Of a DNA stretch of 64,000 nucleotides, positions 34,241 through 46,198 are shown piece after piece (the first letter of the stretch is position 1; every line of letters begins with the position of its first letter). Made by a program: the position numbers and the translations under genes. The stretch is from Amorphophallus konjac (lineage: Eukaryota; Streptophyta; Magnoliopsida; Alismatales; Araceae): assembly GCA_022559845.1 (NCBI GenBank), contig CM040120.1, positions 308,300,740 through 308,364,739 on the forward strand, in the 5' to 3' direction. Under the pieces are notes generated by a model that saw only the letters and a program-made list of their open reading frames with translations, did not search any database and was not told the origin of the DNA.

Positions 34241-34662
34241 CTGGGACTTGGTGTCCATGTTAAGGGTTGATGTGGTTGAATCTTTAGGCGTGATGCCCCA
34301 ACAGGCCGTTTTCAATGTTGCACCTGGTATTTGAGGCTAGAAGCTTATGCTGAGGCTGGCATGGCAGAGACATGGGGTTTAGTACCCGTATCAGGTGTTG
34401 AGGTGCCAAAGACCCGGATCTCATTGTCTGGGTTGGGAATCGGCATCGTTGGGGACCCAATGCTTGGTGCTTGAATGGGTCGGGGGTGATGTTGTACTGG
34501 AAACCCGAGGCTGGAGACCCATGTCGGGTGCTAGCAGAGTTGGGGACACAGGGGTCAATGACCGCGTGGGTCTTTGTTGCTGGAGGAGCAAAGGGGCCAA
34601 CTACCTGTATAGGTAGTAGCTGGACTGGGCTGCTCATCGGCCACGGCAATGGCTCCCGAGGA

Positions 34663-34767
34663 TCAGGGCGCGCCGAAGGCCAAGGCAGAGTTGCCGAACA
34701 CGATTGGCGTTGTCAACTGTACGTGCTTTGCATGGATGGCGATGACGAATGGACCATAGGCCATCAT
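34663..34767 (-). pseudogene. ORF1 N-terminal remnant of Tat-like element P3
   Basis: Starting at the ATG at 34767 it reads MAYGPFVIAIHAKHV then TTPIVFGNSALAFGAP before a stop. This lines up with the ORF1 starts of P2 (FGPLVVACLATHGYL, APIQFGSFPPIVGFP) and P1. It lies about 180 bases past the PBS at 34946, at the expected distance. The conserved ORF1 core (the NGRQA motif) is absent and minisatellite follows, so P3 keeps only this stub. Confidence 0.6.
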
Positions 34768-34945
34768 TCCACCAGTTGGTTGTTGTTGTTGCTGCTTACA
34801 GGTTGGTCGCTCGGTGCTGACCGGTCGCATGTTGCAGCCTGGACGGGCGCCCTCCTCTTCCTCTCCGATAAGAAAAGGTGAGGGCATTACGGCATATACT
34901 TGGAAGGTGTGACTCTTCTTCGACAGATAGAAGAAAGGTAGGAGA

Positions 34946-34965
34946 CGTCCCATCGGGCGTGCCAA
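34946..34965 (-). promoter_or_regulatory. Primer-binding site of element P3 (Tat type)
   Basis: The minus strand reads TTGGCACGCCCGATGGGACG, one base different from the P1 site, two bases after the LTR end GCGAAACA. Confidence 0.82.
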
Positions 34966-35725
34966 TTTGTTTCGCTTGCGAGGAGTCTCATCTATTTTTT
35001 CCTCGCAGCGGTGACATACACTCGCCTTTTTTGGAATGCTGAGATAGGTCGACTTGGCACACGGGGATTCCAGGGGTATTGACAAGAAGGTGAAAAGAAC
35101 GATAGGAACGCACAGTAAGAATGGCATATGGTTAATCATTTTGGAAGACTGGGACAAGGATGGCTGGATGGAATGCGGGCGTGCTAGTCGATTTCTCGAC
35201 GATCACCTGCGGAACCAAGGGTTTAACTGGGGATGTGCCACCAGGGCATGGCACGTGGGCACGAAATATTGTGCGCCACGAGGAGAGAATGAGCTTCTGC
35301 TAGTACGAGTGTAGATGATTGTAGGGGCTTATGTACTGGACGTCTTCCCCACCGATCTCAAGCAATCAGTGTTTATTTTACATCGAGCGGAGCTCGAACA
35401 CCTTTGTTTCTATTGTCGAAGAGGAGAGTCAGGGACCCTAGGAGCCGCGACGTCGGAAGGGCTTAGTCATAGGAGCCGTGTGGGCACTAGAAAGAGTATG
35501 CACTCTGGGATTATGAGAACGAGGTATTGACTCGGAGAGAGGAGCAACGGACACTGGCTCGGCAGGGAGCAGGCAGGTTCTGGCTCGGGCACAGAGCTAT
35601 CTGGCTAGAGGGGTTAGGACCGAGCTAGAAGACAACTGGCAGTCTACTGGATAGCATTGAGATTGGTAGCTGGCGAGGATGGGGATCAATTACCTGACTG
35701 GATTACATCACTATATGCCATGAAA

Positions 35726-35737
35726 GGCATTTATAGG
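35726..35737 (-). promoter_or_regulatory. TATA box of P3 LTR
   Basis: CCTATAAATGCC on the minus strand, about 770 bases from the LTR inner edge. Confidence 0.55.
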
Positions 35738-35929
35738 AGGCGTGAAAGCCCGATTACAAATGTGTGCAAGCCACGGGACAATTCTATCATTTGTGACGGT
35801 CCCTGGGTACCATTGCGTTATTGTGCGGGTATTTTTGCATTTGTACATAGTGTCCGTCAAAGGACTTGTGACTCGGTAGGATGCCGCCCAAAGGGTGTGG
35901 CGATATATCCCCGATATGGAGCATCGTCG

Positions 35930-36850
35930 AGATCGGAGAAGTTGGGGTGCCATGGGCGCCGCTGTGCTGGAACAGTTGGGCGCCGTTGAGACAGGGGTGA
36001 TTGGGTGGCGCAGGCACCACTGCGGCTGGAGCGGCCGGGCACTGTGGGGATAGGGGCGGCCGAGCGCTGTTGACATTGGAGTGGTCGGACGGGGTGTGTA
36101 CCACCATGACTGGGGCAACCATGTGCCTTTGAGCCTGGGACGGCATCGTTATGACTGGGGCAGCCGAAGCCACAGATGTCATTGTGACTGAAGTAGCTGG
36201 GTGCAGTTGGGACGGTGGTGACTGGAGTAGTCTGGTGCCCTAAGCACCACTGTGATTGGAGCGACCAGGGGCCGTTGAAACTGGGAGAGTTGGGCACCTT
36301 GGACATCATCGCTAGAATGATCAGGCACCATGAACACCGCTGAGATTGGAATGGCTGAGCGCCGTTGGGGCAGGAGTAGCTCAGCGTCGTCTGGACTCGG
36401 GAGTCGGGTGCCGGGCACCGTTGTGACTGTAGTACTTGAGCGGTCGGGTAACGCGGGCCCCGACATGACTAGAGTAGCTGGATAGTTGGGTGCCATAGGC
36501 ACCGATGTAATTGGAGTTGTTGAGCGTCATTGGGGCTAGAGTAGCCCGGCGCCGTCTGGACTCGATAGTCGGGTACCGAGGGCACCGTTATGACTGGAGT
36601 AGTTGAGCGGTCGGGTGCCGCGGGCCCCGACATGACTAGAGTGACTGGACAGTTGGGTGCCAAAGGCACCGATGTGATTGGAGTTGTTGGGTAGTAGGGT
36701 GCCGGGGGCACCGTTGTGACTGAAGTAGCTGGTGCCGTGAGACCTCGATGGTCGGGCTCGGGGCGCGTCTGAGATTGGCAGTCGGGTGCCTAGGGCACCA
36801 CTGTGACTGAAGGAGATGGGCGCCGTGAGACCTCGATGGTCGTGCTCGAG
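35930..36850. repeat. GC-rich minisatellite with 167-bp higher-order period
   Basis: Words GGGCACCGTTGTGACTGGAG and GTAGCTGGGCGCCGTTGG repeat every 30-45 bases. A longer block (GCGGTCGGGT, CGGGCCCCGACATGACTAGA, then GTTGGGTGCC) recurs 167 bases apart at 36454 and 36621. Confidence 0.85.
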
Positions 36851-36959
36851 GCGCCTTTACAGAGGCAGGGGCTTGACACTTCATCTTGCGTCAAGACTCG
36901 TGAAGTATGCCCATTATTTGGGTAACCGCATTAAGGGCACACTTGTCGAGGTGACACCT

Positions 36960-37605
36960 GGGTGGCGCACGATCATTGAGGAAAAGAATCGGGTAGGGTG
37001 ATTTCATCAAGCAACATCTGATGGTGCATGATCATCGAGGCAGGGATGTTGAAGGGTACTCTCATTAAGCAACATCCAGTAGTGCACGATTATCGAGGTA
37101 AGGATCGAGCAAGGTGCTTTCCCCTAAAGTAGCATCCAGGCAATGTGCGATTATCGAGGTAGAGACCGGGCAGGGTGCTCTCATCAAGAAACATGAGGTA
37201 GGGCACGATTATCGCGATAGAGATTGGGCAGGGTGCTCTCTTCAAGCAACATTTGGCAGTGCATGATTATCGAGGTAGGGACTAGGTAGGGTGCTTTCAT
37301 CAAGCAACATCAGGGTCATGCACGAACATCGAGGTAGAGACTAGGTAGAATGCTTTTATCAAAGTAACATCAGGGTCATACACGAACATCGAGGTAGAGA
37401 TCGGGCATGGTGCTTTCATCAAACCAACATCCGAGCCCTACAGGATTATTGAGGTAGGGACTGGGTAGGGTGCTTTCATCAAGCAACATCAGGGTCGTGT
37501 ACGAACATCAAGGCAGAGACCGGGTAGAGTGCTTTCATCAAAGTAACATCAGGGTCGTGCACGATTGTCAAACGACATCCAGATAGGGCGCGTTCATCAA
37601 AGTAG
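36960..37605. repeat. 59-60 bp tandem repeat
   Basis: GATTATCGAGGTAGGGACYGGG, then GTAGGGTGCTTTCATCAAGC and AACATC, repeats about 11 times (GATYATCGAGG-type starts at 36971, 37030, 37088, 37149, 37207, 37264, 37324, 37384, 37443, 37503, 37563). Confidence 0.92.
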
Positions 37606-38479
37606 GGACCACCTTGGAGGAGGTTTGTGTTTTGGCTAAACGCCGTATGAGGGACAATCATGCGACATGTTCTCAGCGTGTGCTTAGCGAAGACAAAACC
37701 AGCCAACGAATCCCTTCACGCGCCGTTTGTAGTCCCGTGGATGAGCTCCATGCATCTTGTGACCCTTGGCCACCCCATGGGGGGTTTTATAGTTTGGTGG
37801 GGGGTTTACGCGAACTTGCCTGGGGGGGTGAGCAGGTCCGTGTAAAGGGGGGGTTTACGTGGACTTGAGTGGTGGTTTTTCAACATGGTCACCTTGGGGA
37901 CCGCATTCTCATGAACGTTGTCACCTTGGCGATGGTGTTCTTCACTAACATGTGGACCAGAGGTTTATTCGGACCTACCAAGGGGGGGTGGGTTGGTCTG
38001 CATAAACCCCCCCTCTGGGATGCGGTCGCTTTGGCGACCGCGTTCTTGTGAACGCGGTCGTGATGGTGACCGCATTCAAGAACGGGCAGGCTGGTCCACG
38101 TAAAGGGGGTCTATGCGGGCTAGAGTGATTGGGGGCTTCCTGGTCCAGGTAAACCTTTCCCCCTAGGGGGTTTGGGTGGACCATAATGGTTGGGTTTGAC
38201 CTGGAGGAGAGAGAAAGGTCATGTAGGTCCTACTGGGGGTTAAGACGGGCTGGAGCAAAGAGTTTGAATGGGCCATGGTTGAGTGAGCCTAGGATTTAGG
38301 TGGGCTGGGCTGATTGGCTCAGGGGTTTGGGTTAGCTAGGTGAGCCAGGGCTTACGAGGGTCAGGTGGACTGGGTGAAGAGATAGCTTACTTGAATCTGC
38401 ACCCGGAACGGCCGAACTCGATGTTCGTCTGAGCTCCATCTTGAACGCGGTGGGCTTTAACTGTTGGAGTCACCGGTGT

Positions 38480-38960
38480 CAAGCCGGTGCCAAACCCCTC
38501 GTAGAATGTGCATCGGGAGTTGTTCCTTGCCGTTTTGTCATGCACCACGTGACGCGATGGGTTGCTAGGAGTCCCGGGTTGGCCCGGCAATTGGGGTGTC
38601 GGCATGATGATACTATTTGTCTGGTAGTCAGGGTGACCCCCATTCCTTGGCGAAGCGCCGTATGGTACGGTAGGCTGTTCTAAGTCCCGAGTTAACCCGG
38701 TCATTGAGGTGCCGACGGTGTGATACCATATGCAGGGTATTTGGGGGTGGTCCCCAAATCTTTTTAGGGTGCCATTCGGTACGGTAGGTTGTTCTGAACC
38801 TTGGATCCGACTCGGTCGTCAAAAAACTGGTTGGTGTAGTGCCCTTTGCTCGAGGATGATCCCCGCTTGTTATGTTGTGCCATTTGACCCGGTAAAATAT
38901 CTTGATTTCCAAGCTCAACTCAGTTGGTAGAGCACCTTTGGCGTTATGCCATTTTGCTCT
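38480..38960. repeat. About 114-bp tandem repeat, four diverged copies
   Basis: GGTACGGTAGGCTGTTCTAA at 38664 and 38778 (114 apart), with diverged units before and after (CCCGGTAAAATATCTTGA near 38888). Each unit then has a GAGTTAACCCGGTCATTGAG-like segment. The last copy happens to read CTCAGTTGGTAGAGC. Confidence 0.7.
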
Positions 38961-41868
38961 ATTTAGGGAGTATTTCCCTATGCTTAATCCTCGATTAATT
39001 TAAGAAAATAAGCAGCTGTCAACAGTCCTTTTGAGAATGGCTTAGGACCGAAAAGGTCTAAAAGAAGGGTACCCAGACCAGATAGGTTCCATTGGGGACC
39101 TACCTGGTCTAGATAGGTCTCTAGTGGAATGACCTCTGAATGTAGTCTTTGTGGGAGCCACAAGACAAACACGGTCTCTGTGTTGACCACATTCTTAACG
39201 GACCTATCCGATCCAAGTAGGGTCCCTTTGGGACTCAACCTTGACTGGATAGGTCTCCAATGGGAGTTGACTAAGAATGCTGTTGTAGGTGCCAGAATTC
39301 GCAACCTTCGGGTCACCGTGAATTGACGCAGTTCCGAGGTTTGACCTAATGCTACAGTGTAGATTAGTGAACAAATGTTGATCGCCAGGGAAGTTTACCT
39401 GATTCCTACAGGGAGATGATCGCGTGTTGTGCCTCAAAGTGGGAGCTTGTAGGGTCTCGACTTCTTTATTCTCGACCGGCCAAGGACGGAGAGTCCTATG
39501 GTTCGTTTCACTGAAATCCTAAAAATAGAAGTAAAATATTCGAAAGAAAAAAAATAAACAACAATTAGAATTGGGATGATGCAGTAAACGTTCAGGAATA
39601 AAAATAGAATGAGAATTGGCAGAGGATTTACATGGAGGGGTGTTGGGAAGGGGGGGTGGCCGAGGCTTTCGACCACTCACCTTCCATTTTGTTTAAATTT
39701 AAAACCTCTGAAATGGGGATGCTAGCAGTATATTTCTAATATGCAAGATGATATGTGGACTATCTTACCATGCACAACAAAACGGAAGGGAAAGGAGTAG
39801 AGGTATTTGATCAAACCAGGGAAGCGGCCACAGGGCTGGCCGTTCAGAACTTGAGGTGGCCAAGGGGATGTCCGTTTACAAATCATGGACCACGAGGAGC
39901 TCGGGCATCCGTCAGCAAGGGAGAAGCACCCCTACATACTCCAGAGCACATGGGAGAATGACCAAGGGGGAAAGAGTCCTCTGTCACCGAACTCTCTGCT
40001 TCCCTCCATCCTCCTTCTCTCCCAATGCTCTCCTCTTCTCTCGAATCCTCCCTTCCTCTCACTGAATCCTCCCTCTCGCCCACTTCAAAAGGCCCTCCTC
40101 ATCCTAGAAGAAGCCGCCAGGAACTTCTCCACGTGGGAGGTGGTAATGGGAAGTGTTCCATCGTGGGGGGATCATGGAACGTGGGCTTGAACAGCGGTTA
40201 CTAGAAGGCAGCCAGAAACATGGCCATTTACAAGAAGGAGGTGGCCATATCTCTGGTTGCCAATCAGTGATGAGTGGCCAAAGGTCTGGCAGCCCAGGTG
40301 TCCTAGGTGGCCATCGACCTATCCGCCCAGCCCATGGGTCTCCCTTTTTACTTTTTTAGATTTAGACCCAATAAGGCAACTGGGATGGACTTGAGGCTTA
40401 CAAAATCAACCTGATCTGGGAAAAAAAAGTAGCATCACTTATATGGTGGTCAAATTGAAGTCCGTGGGATGTCCGAAATTAGGTGTCTACAAATGCCCCT
40501 CTGAAATGCCCGTTTTGCAAGGGAGTTCGGCGGACTGATAAATTAATGTTTCGGTAAAAACACTCACCTAATTAGGACGTCTCGTTCAAGGAGATTCTTG
40601 GGCCGAGGATGAGCCTTCCATAGGAACGAATAAACATGGTGGGTAAAAAGGTCATAAATGGGGATAGGAAGGAAAAAGGTAATATCAAGGGCTTGTATCA
40701 ATAGTCCAGGGACCCTTGGGCAATCACACGTAGGACTTGGGCACACTTCGGGATGCATCGCAATCCGGCCCAAGGAGATACAAGACACTTAAAATAGGAG
40801 CAAGTTATAAACTAGAGTAGAGAAATGACCTTTTGACTCAGTTTGCTCATAACAGTCATACACAAAACTCACTCTCGACTTGTTCAATCGGAGTGGAATA
40901 AGGTAGACGACACATATAAGATCAACGGAGTTGAAAACATGGATGGTTGATTAAAGGAACGGGTCCTAGGGAAAGCCAATGACTGATCCCTATTCTTGCT
41001 CTCCCTTTTGCTGCACTGATGTATGTCATGTTATGCTAAATGCATCATCCTTCATTCATTTCATTTTTTCCCTTTTTATGCACTAAAAGACCTACATGAT
41101 GCATGCTGGGTTCAAAGGGAAAAAAGCCTACCTAATGCATAACTTGAGGATTTATTTATTTGGCTCCGGGAATGGTTTGATCATGAGTTTGAGAAATCTG
41201 TCATCCCAACCTAGTAACTAAGTGTAGTCAGGAACCTTGAGGGATTCATCGTTCCACATCTGTTACTAGGTATAGTCGAGAATTCGGGAAGTCTGTCATC
41301 TCGTGGTTCAAGGGAACCTAACGGCCATCGAATAACTTAAGGAGCATAAACTCCTCACTATTTTTATTAAAGTAGAACTTGGAGTATATACGCCTGAAGT
41401 TATTAGCCTCCGAGACATATGTATCTATATATATGTATATATGTGTGTGACTATGATAATAGGGAGTGGCAATGCCGCGTAACTCCCTCCTTTGCGTTTT
41501 AGACTATAGCTGCACAAACGCACATTAGCAAGGTTCTCGCAGGGATACACAGAATAGAAACTGTAAACCATCATTCATTAAAGAGCAACAGAGTCAACAT
41601 GGAATTTCATGTTGCGCAGTAGTGGTTAGTTTAACAATAGGCGGAATCCTTTATGGACAAGAGAGGCAGCCAAAGCTACCATCCTCAATAGTGGGTGGTC
41701 AGATTATTGGCTGCCTACTATGCCTAGAGCGGCCAGCGGCCCAGCTGCCTAGCTGCTCCGGTCTCCGTATCCCACGGAGACTCCAAGCATGTTAGGACTC
41801 TATGTTATATTAGTGGGGGTAGATAAAAACGAGGATGATGGTCGCAATCTGGCAAACCAAACCCTAGG
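38961..41868. other. Unassigned, probably decayed retrotransposon DNA
   Basis: No protein motif or complete LTR could be identified. It contains two short GACCTAYCYGGTCTAGATAGG-type duplicates (39060-39250), a CT-rich tract (39984-40085), a TGTCTACAAATGCCCCTCTG phrase at about 40484 of a kind common in Tat-type LTRs, and a short TA-rich run (41405-41440). Small ORFs here do not resemble known proteins. Confidence 0.4.
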
Positions 41869-43258
41869 ATGGCTTCCTCTTCCTCACGATCCTTGGAGAA
41901 TGTTGCTCACGATCTCTGCATGCTCTCGGACCTGGAAGGGCACTTGAGCTAGCTTGCGAAGAACAACAAGGTATGCTGAAGTGCAGTTGTAGGTGCAGAT
42001 TTTGGTGTGTAAAGAGTTGGCTTTCTACATCTTACCTCTCTCTTTTCATCTTTTTAGCCCCTCCCAACTTTCCGAGGACTCGAGACACGCGACGGTACGG
42101 GTAGCTATCCGACCTGATGGCAGTGATCACACTTGACACGAGAGTTTACATGCATCGATGGCACCTGACGTGACTGGTCGTCATGGCAAAGAGGCTCAAC
42201 AGCATGAGATGGCACTAGGAGGCACTCGGTGTGATCCTAGAATTATGGCATCCGGAAACCCACACCTTTGTATTTCTAGAGTTCGAGGCCTCTATACTGT
42301 TAGGATAAATCGACTTCCCCTTCTAATGGAGCGACCTGGACATGGGAGATTTGTTAGACCTCCATCCATGAGAGGAGATCTTAGACAAGATAGTTCGCGA
42401 CAAGCTAGAGGTTTGTCAGATGATAGACCAACGAGGGGCCCTGATCGATCACCTAGCCAGGTGAATATTGGGTCAGATCAAGAATCGATTAGCTGATGCC
42501 AAGAGGCTGATGCGGGGACTGACGTTGTGCCTCAGCGGAGTGTTACTTTTCCCGACATTAGGGGATGTGCTGATGTGAGAGAACACTAGGTTGTTGACTC
42601 TCCTGTGGTAAGGGCGTTCCCTCTCCTAGGCTGTGCTACCTCATTTGTACTGCAGATTGACACAGATAAGCATGGGAGGAAGCATAATGGGAAGCCTTTA
42701 CCTATTGCAGATATGGATGGAAGTGCACATGTGCTTCAATTTTGATGACACGGTGACTATCTGGCATGAGCATCTCAACTTCCTACTAAGGGGAGATTCA
42801 TTTATGTTCCGATGATCCACCGACCTTTGGAGTTTCAAGTCTGCGAATCGCCAGATCGAGAGTTGTGGTTGATCGGGCCTCAAGACATTTTGTTATACCA
42901 GGCTCATCATTGTCATCATGAGGTGGGATTGCCTAGATGGGTTCCTAGGGCTGCCTTGAGTGAAGCTTTAATTATTAGGCACCTTTTGGGAACCTAGGAA
43001 GACAAGAAGTGACTCCGAAAGATTAATCGGGCATGGAGGCGCCATGCCACTTCATCGAAAGCATGATTGGATGTGGAAGAAAATTGGCATGAATTGAGGG
43101 CTTACGTAGGCTATCTAAAAGGCATCCGGCCAGCTGTTGTGGACATCAAAAAAATGGTGGTCATACGGCATGAGCATCCCGACACCCAAAAGCGAGTCAA
43201 GGATGGAAAGGCCGAACGAACCCAATACCTCGTCCGATCGGGACGAGAACATACCTGA
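41869..43258 (+). pseudogene. Decayed spliced gene resembling plant mobile-domain / DUF7745 proteins
   Basis: Exon 1 starts at an ATG (41869) behind AACCCTAGG, a common plant start context, and opens MASSSSRSLENVAHDLCM. It ends at a consensus donor (AACAAG/GTATGC, 41971). The intron ends in a T-rich acceptor (TCATCTTTTTAG, 42057). Downstream, in shifting frames, are ILELWHPETHTFVF, LTLCLSGVLLFPTLGDVL, AVLPHLYCRLTQ and SLYLLQIWMEVHM. These recall the WxPETHTFxF and LxxLLFPxxGD...LLYIWL patterns of plant mobile-domain and DUF7745-type proteins, which often travel with transposons. At least six stops and two frame changes break it. It adjoins the LTR of element P2 and may be captured by an element. 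Family assignment is from memory of motif layout only. Confidence 0.45.
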
Positions 43259-43535
43259 GGGTCCGCTACTTGATAAGGAAGCCCCTCAAGCAAAAGATAT
43301 GGCCACGGCACCCCAACTGGCAGTGCCGAAGGCCGAATTAGGAAAAGCCTAGGAATTCAGACACGGGTTTGGCGTGCGTCAGAAATCACTCAAAGTCCTA
43401 AATCGGGACTCGGAGGGTTTGAACTAAACACCTCGGAAGCGCTGCATTAAAACTCAGTACTGGAGGCCAAGCATGCATCTGTGCTGTTTCAGAATCGGGG
43501 TAAAATCTCTTGACACTTAAACTGGCGCGGCCTTA

Positions 43536-43695
43536 CCCATCTTGCACTTAAACCGGCATGCCCCTCCAAGGGATCCTAAACCAGCGCGCCCAGCATTGGA
43601 GCACCTTAAACCAGCGCGCCATGGGAGATCTTGAACCAACGCTCCCCCTTTGTGCTGCTAAACCGGCGCGCCTACCCCCCCTGCGCCGGTTTAAC
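43536..43695. repeat. AAACCGGCGCGCC motif block, U3
   Basis: Six to seven copies of TAAACCGGCGCGCC or variants at 20-30 base spacing, ending with one inverted copy (GCGCCGGTTTAA at 43682). Confidence 0.88.
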
Positions 43696-44003
43696 CCAAC
43701 GCAGTCCCATCCGCGAGCCGATACTCTGTTTTCACATCAGTTTGGTGCGCAGAGAGCATTCAATGCTCTGAAGCCCTATCTCCACCTCCGTTCAACAGCC
43801 CAGTGGCATCAACGGCGAAGGCAAGCATCGACGGTGGCAGCAGCAGCAGATCTCCCGGCAAACCCGCAAACATCATATCTTAGGATGAACGCCAGTGTAC
43901 TCCGCGAATCACCAGATGCCAGTGTAACAAGTCAACTCCGCTCATCTGGCAGACAAAAGAAGTGGCGGGAGTTCCTTCCGTTCGAGCAAAAAGGCAACCC
44001 ATC

Positions 44004-44013
44004 CTATATATAT
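44004..44013 (+). promoter_or_regulatory. TATA box of P2 LTR
   Basis: CTATATATAT, about 30 bases before the probable transcript start; AATAAA follows 270 bases later. Confidence 0.6.
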
Positions 44014-44271
44014 GTTCCCTGTTCGACGAGGTGAAGAGGTTGGTTGGTTAAGGGGAACAAGATGAGAGGCCATCCGAAGAGAAAAGAAGTTCATCGACCC
44101 GCGTCTGTGAGGTGAAGAAAAGGGAGTAAGTGTAAGAGAAGAGGGGTGAGCTTGGGGAAGGGGCTTGGGCCTTGCTCTCCTCCCACCGGTGTATCTTCTC
44201 TTCTTCGCTTCTGCTTTCCTTCGTTATGGGATAGTCTTCCTCCATGTATTTTGTCCCCTTTCTTCTATTAA

Positions 44272-44277
44272 TGAATA
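44272..44277 (+). terminator. Polyadenylation signal of P2 LTR
   Basis: AATAAA in ATTAATGAATAAAAAGAG, placed as expected for the end of the R region. This is a polyadenylation signal and not a bacterial terminator. Confidence 0.5.
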
Positions 44278-44984
44278 AAAAGAGTGGGTTTTACAAATAT
44301 ACATAGCATTCCACTTCATCAGTGTTTTCCCATTTTCTCAATATCTTCTAATCATCCAAGGCCCTTTGAGGCCTGCCTCTCTGTGGCATGGTCTCCGAAG
44401 GAACCCGTCTGAGGGGTGAACATTCATAGCCTTCCATGGCAAACATCTGTCCCTTTGGAGCTCTTGCGAAGCTACGGCCCGTAAGTTGTTAGAAACCCTT
44501 GAAGGCTGGTCCTCGGGCTTCTGCACTCACTTGTGGGTCACCGGACCACTGTCAGGTTACTCCGAGTTTTGAGGGTCATCTCGAAATACTCCGTTTGACG
44601 ATCCCCCATTTCCCCTCGCAAACCTCAGTCCGTGGGAGATGCTGCCCAATTTTCGCCAAGGGTGCAATCAATAAGAACAAGGAACAGGCACATACGAGGG
44701 TGAATGAATGAACATGCTTGAATCCTTCTAAACAAGCCATAAACTGAACTCCTGAACTCCAGAGCCCTGCGCAATGAACCTTCGGATAAAACGCTCAAAC
44801 CTTGACCTTGACAGATGAATAAGGTACTTAAACCTTCTCACTGAATTAATGAACAAAAGAGAACAAGACATTTAAACCCTCTTATTAACCTATCTGACTA
44901 AATGAACAAACACTTTAACCATATGCTAATCTGAATGTGAATGAAAAGAAGAACAGAACAAAACGAACTCCTCCTTAATCCGGC

Positions 44985-45350
44985 GTGGTCTAATCCGGCG
45001 CCCATGGGGGTGCGTCGGTTTTGATCCCCTCTCAAAACCCAATTTTCTGAGCTCAGCCTAATCCGGCGCCCAGGTACCATGTCGGTTCAAACCCCCTCTC
45101 AAAAAAACCATTTTCATAAGATTTCCCTAATCCGGTGCCCCAAGCGTCGCGCCGGTTTGACATCTCTCACAAAACCCATTTCTACTCACTTCACCCGAAA
45201 CCGGCGCGCCCTCTTGCTTGCCCACAAAACCGGCGCGCCTCCCATTCATCATCAAACCGGCGCGCCCCTGTGCCACCTTAAACCGGCGCGCCCCCTGTGC
45301 CACCCTAAACTGGCGCACCCTATGCTTCCTCTAAACCGGCGTGCCTTCCA
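44985..45350. repeat. AAACCGGCGCGCC motif block, U5
   Basis: About ten copies of AATCCGGCGCCC or AAACCGGCGCGCC with 25-55 base spacing. The last six, at 45200-45345, are separated by near-random 12-16 base spacers. Confidence 0.88.
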
Positions 45351-46075
45351 AATAAATAATAATAATTAACCAAATAAAAGAAAAAGACATGAAACTAATA
45401 AATATAAATAAAAAAAATGAACCATCCGCGTGTGAACAAACAATGAAGTTTAACAACTGGAACAACAACAATAATAAAAATGACATAACCATACATACCT
45501 CGGGACCCTCGCTCGCCCGGACTGAGTGTGAAGAGAAAAGCAATGATGCCCTTCTGAATTGGACATGGACCTCGGAAGCCCCTCTTGATATGGCCATGAT
45601 CCTAAGTCATTTCAGGCCAATAGTTCGTTAACTTGACTCGCCTCTACCGGGATCCGATCCTGCATCCTCATTAAATTTGCCGCATACACGACAGACATTT
45701 GTACGATTTCATCGCCGTCCCTTTCGCTACAAATACGGACTTCCGTCCGAACAAGAAACGGTCCGCCAATGACCGACATACATGAATTTATGAATGTATT
45801 ATGAATTTCAGGCTATAGGGCCTCTTTTCCTGGCAATCAATCAAGGGTTTTCCCCTCTCCGAGGGGATGTAATTAACGTCGTGACCTTTATGGCGCAGCG
45901 GGTTCTCTGTCTCGACACGATACACACAATCGTCTGATTAGTCAGATCGAGCGCACCCAGGGCTCCCTTGAAGCCCAAATAAATCATCACCTAGGTGACT
46001 GACACGCCCTCGCACTAATAAACTGAATAAACGAATGAAAGAAAAGAAGCAGTGCCCCGAAAGTGCGTCCACAAG

Positions 46076-46096
46076 TCTGGCACGCCCGGTGGGACT
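46076..46096 (+). promoter_or_regulatory. Primer-binding site of element P2 (Tat type)
   Basis: TCTGGCACGCCCGGTGGGAC lies two bases after the LTR end. It shares the core of the P1 and P3 sites. Confidence 0.87.
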
Positions 46097-46198
46097 GGAC
46101 TTCCCTTCATTTCCTTGCCAGGATCAGAGGCCCAATGGCCTCTTCTTTAAATTCTAACTGTTTGGTATAACCCTATAGATTGCATTCTGAAAACTACG

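Larger units (their letters stand above)
34968..38960 (-). repeat. LTR of Tat-like element P3, outer boundary uncertain
   Basis: The inner edge TGTTTCGCTTGCGAGG is fixed by the PBS. A TATA box (35737-35726, CCTATAAATGCC on the minus strand) places U3 to the right. Beyond it lie four different tandem repeats (35.93-36.85, 36.96-37.60, 37.78-38.11 and 38.48-38.96 kb). I cannot find the outer edge or a target duplication, so part of this may lie outside the LTR. Overlapping minus-strand ORFs of 80-150 codons at 35.7-36.9 kb are read-through of the repeats. Confidence 0.5.
43390..46073 (+). repeat. 5' LTR of Tat/Ogre-type element P2, left boundary uncertain
   Basis: The right edge GCGTCCACA (46073) is fixed by the PBS. 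U3 carries the GAGCATTCAATGCTC landmark shared with P1 (43753) and a TATA box at 44004. A polyadenylation signal AATAAA is at 44272. U5 keeps the conserved hairpin (45852-45866) and AATCGTCTGATTAGTCAGA. Two blocks of AAACCGGCGCGCC motifs lie in U3 and U5. The left edge could be anywhere between about 40.5 and 43.5 kb; if it is at 40484, the gene-like sequence at 41.9 kb lies inside the LTR. Confidence 0.55.

Noticed and set aside
35711..36884. Overlapping proline/threonine-rich ORFs on the minus strand
   Set aside because: They lie wholly in the GC-rich minisatellite of the P3 LTR and overlap each other in all three frames.
38906..38935. tRNA-like A box (CTCAGTTGGTAGAGCACC)
   Set aside because: It is the equivalent segment of a fourth diverged copy of a 114-bp repeat whose other copies read differently, and there is no B box (GGTTCGAATCC) or acceptor stem. 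Chance resemblance.
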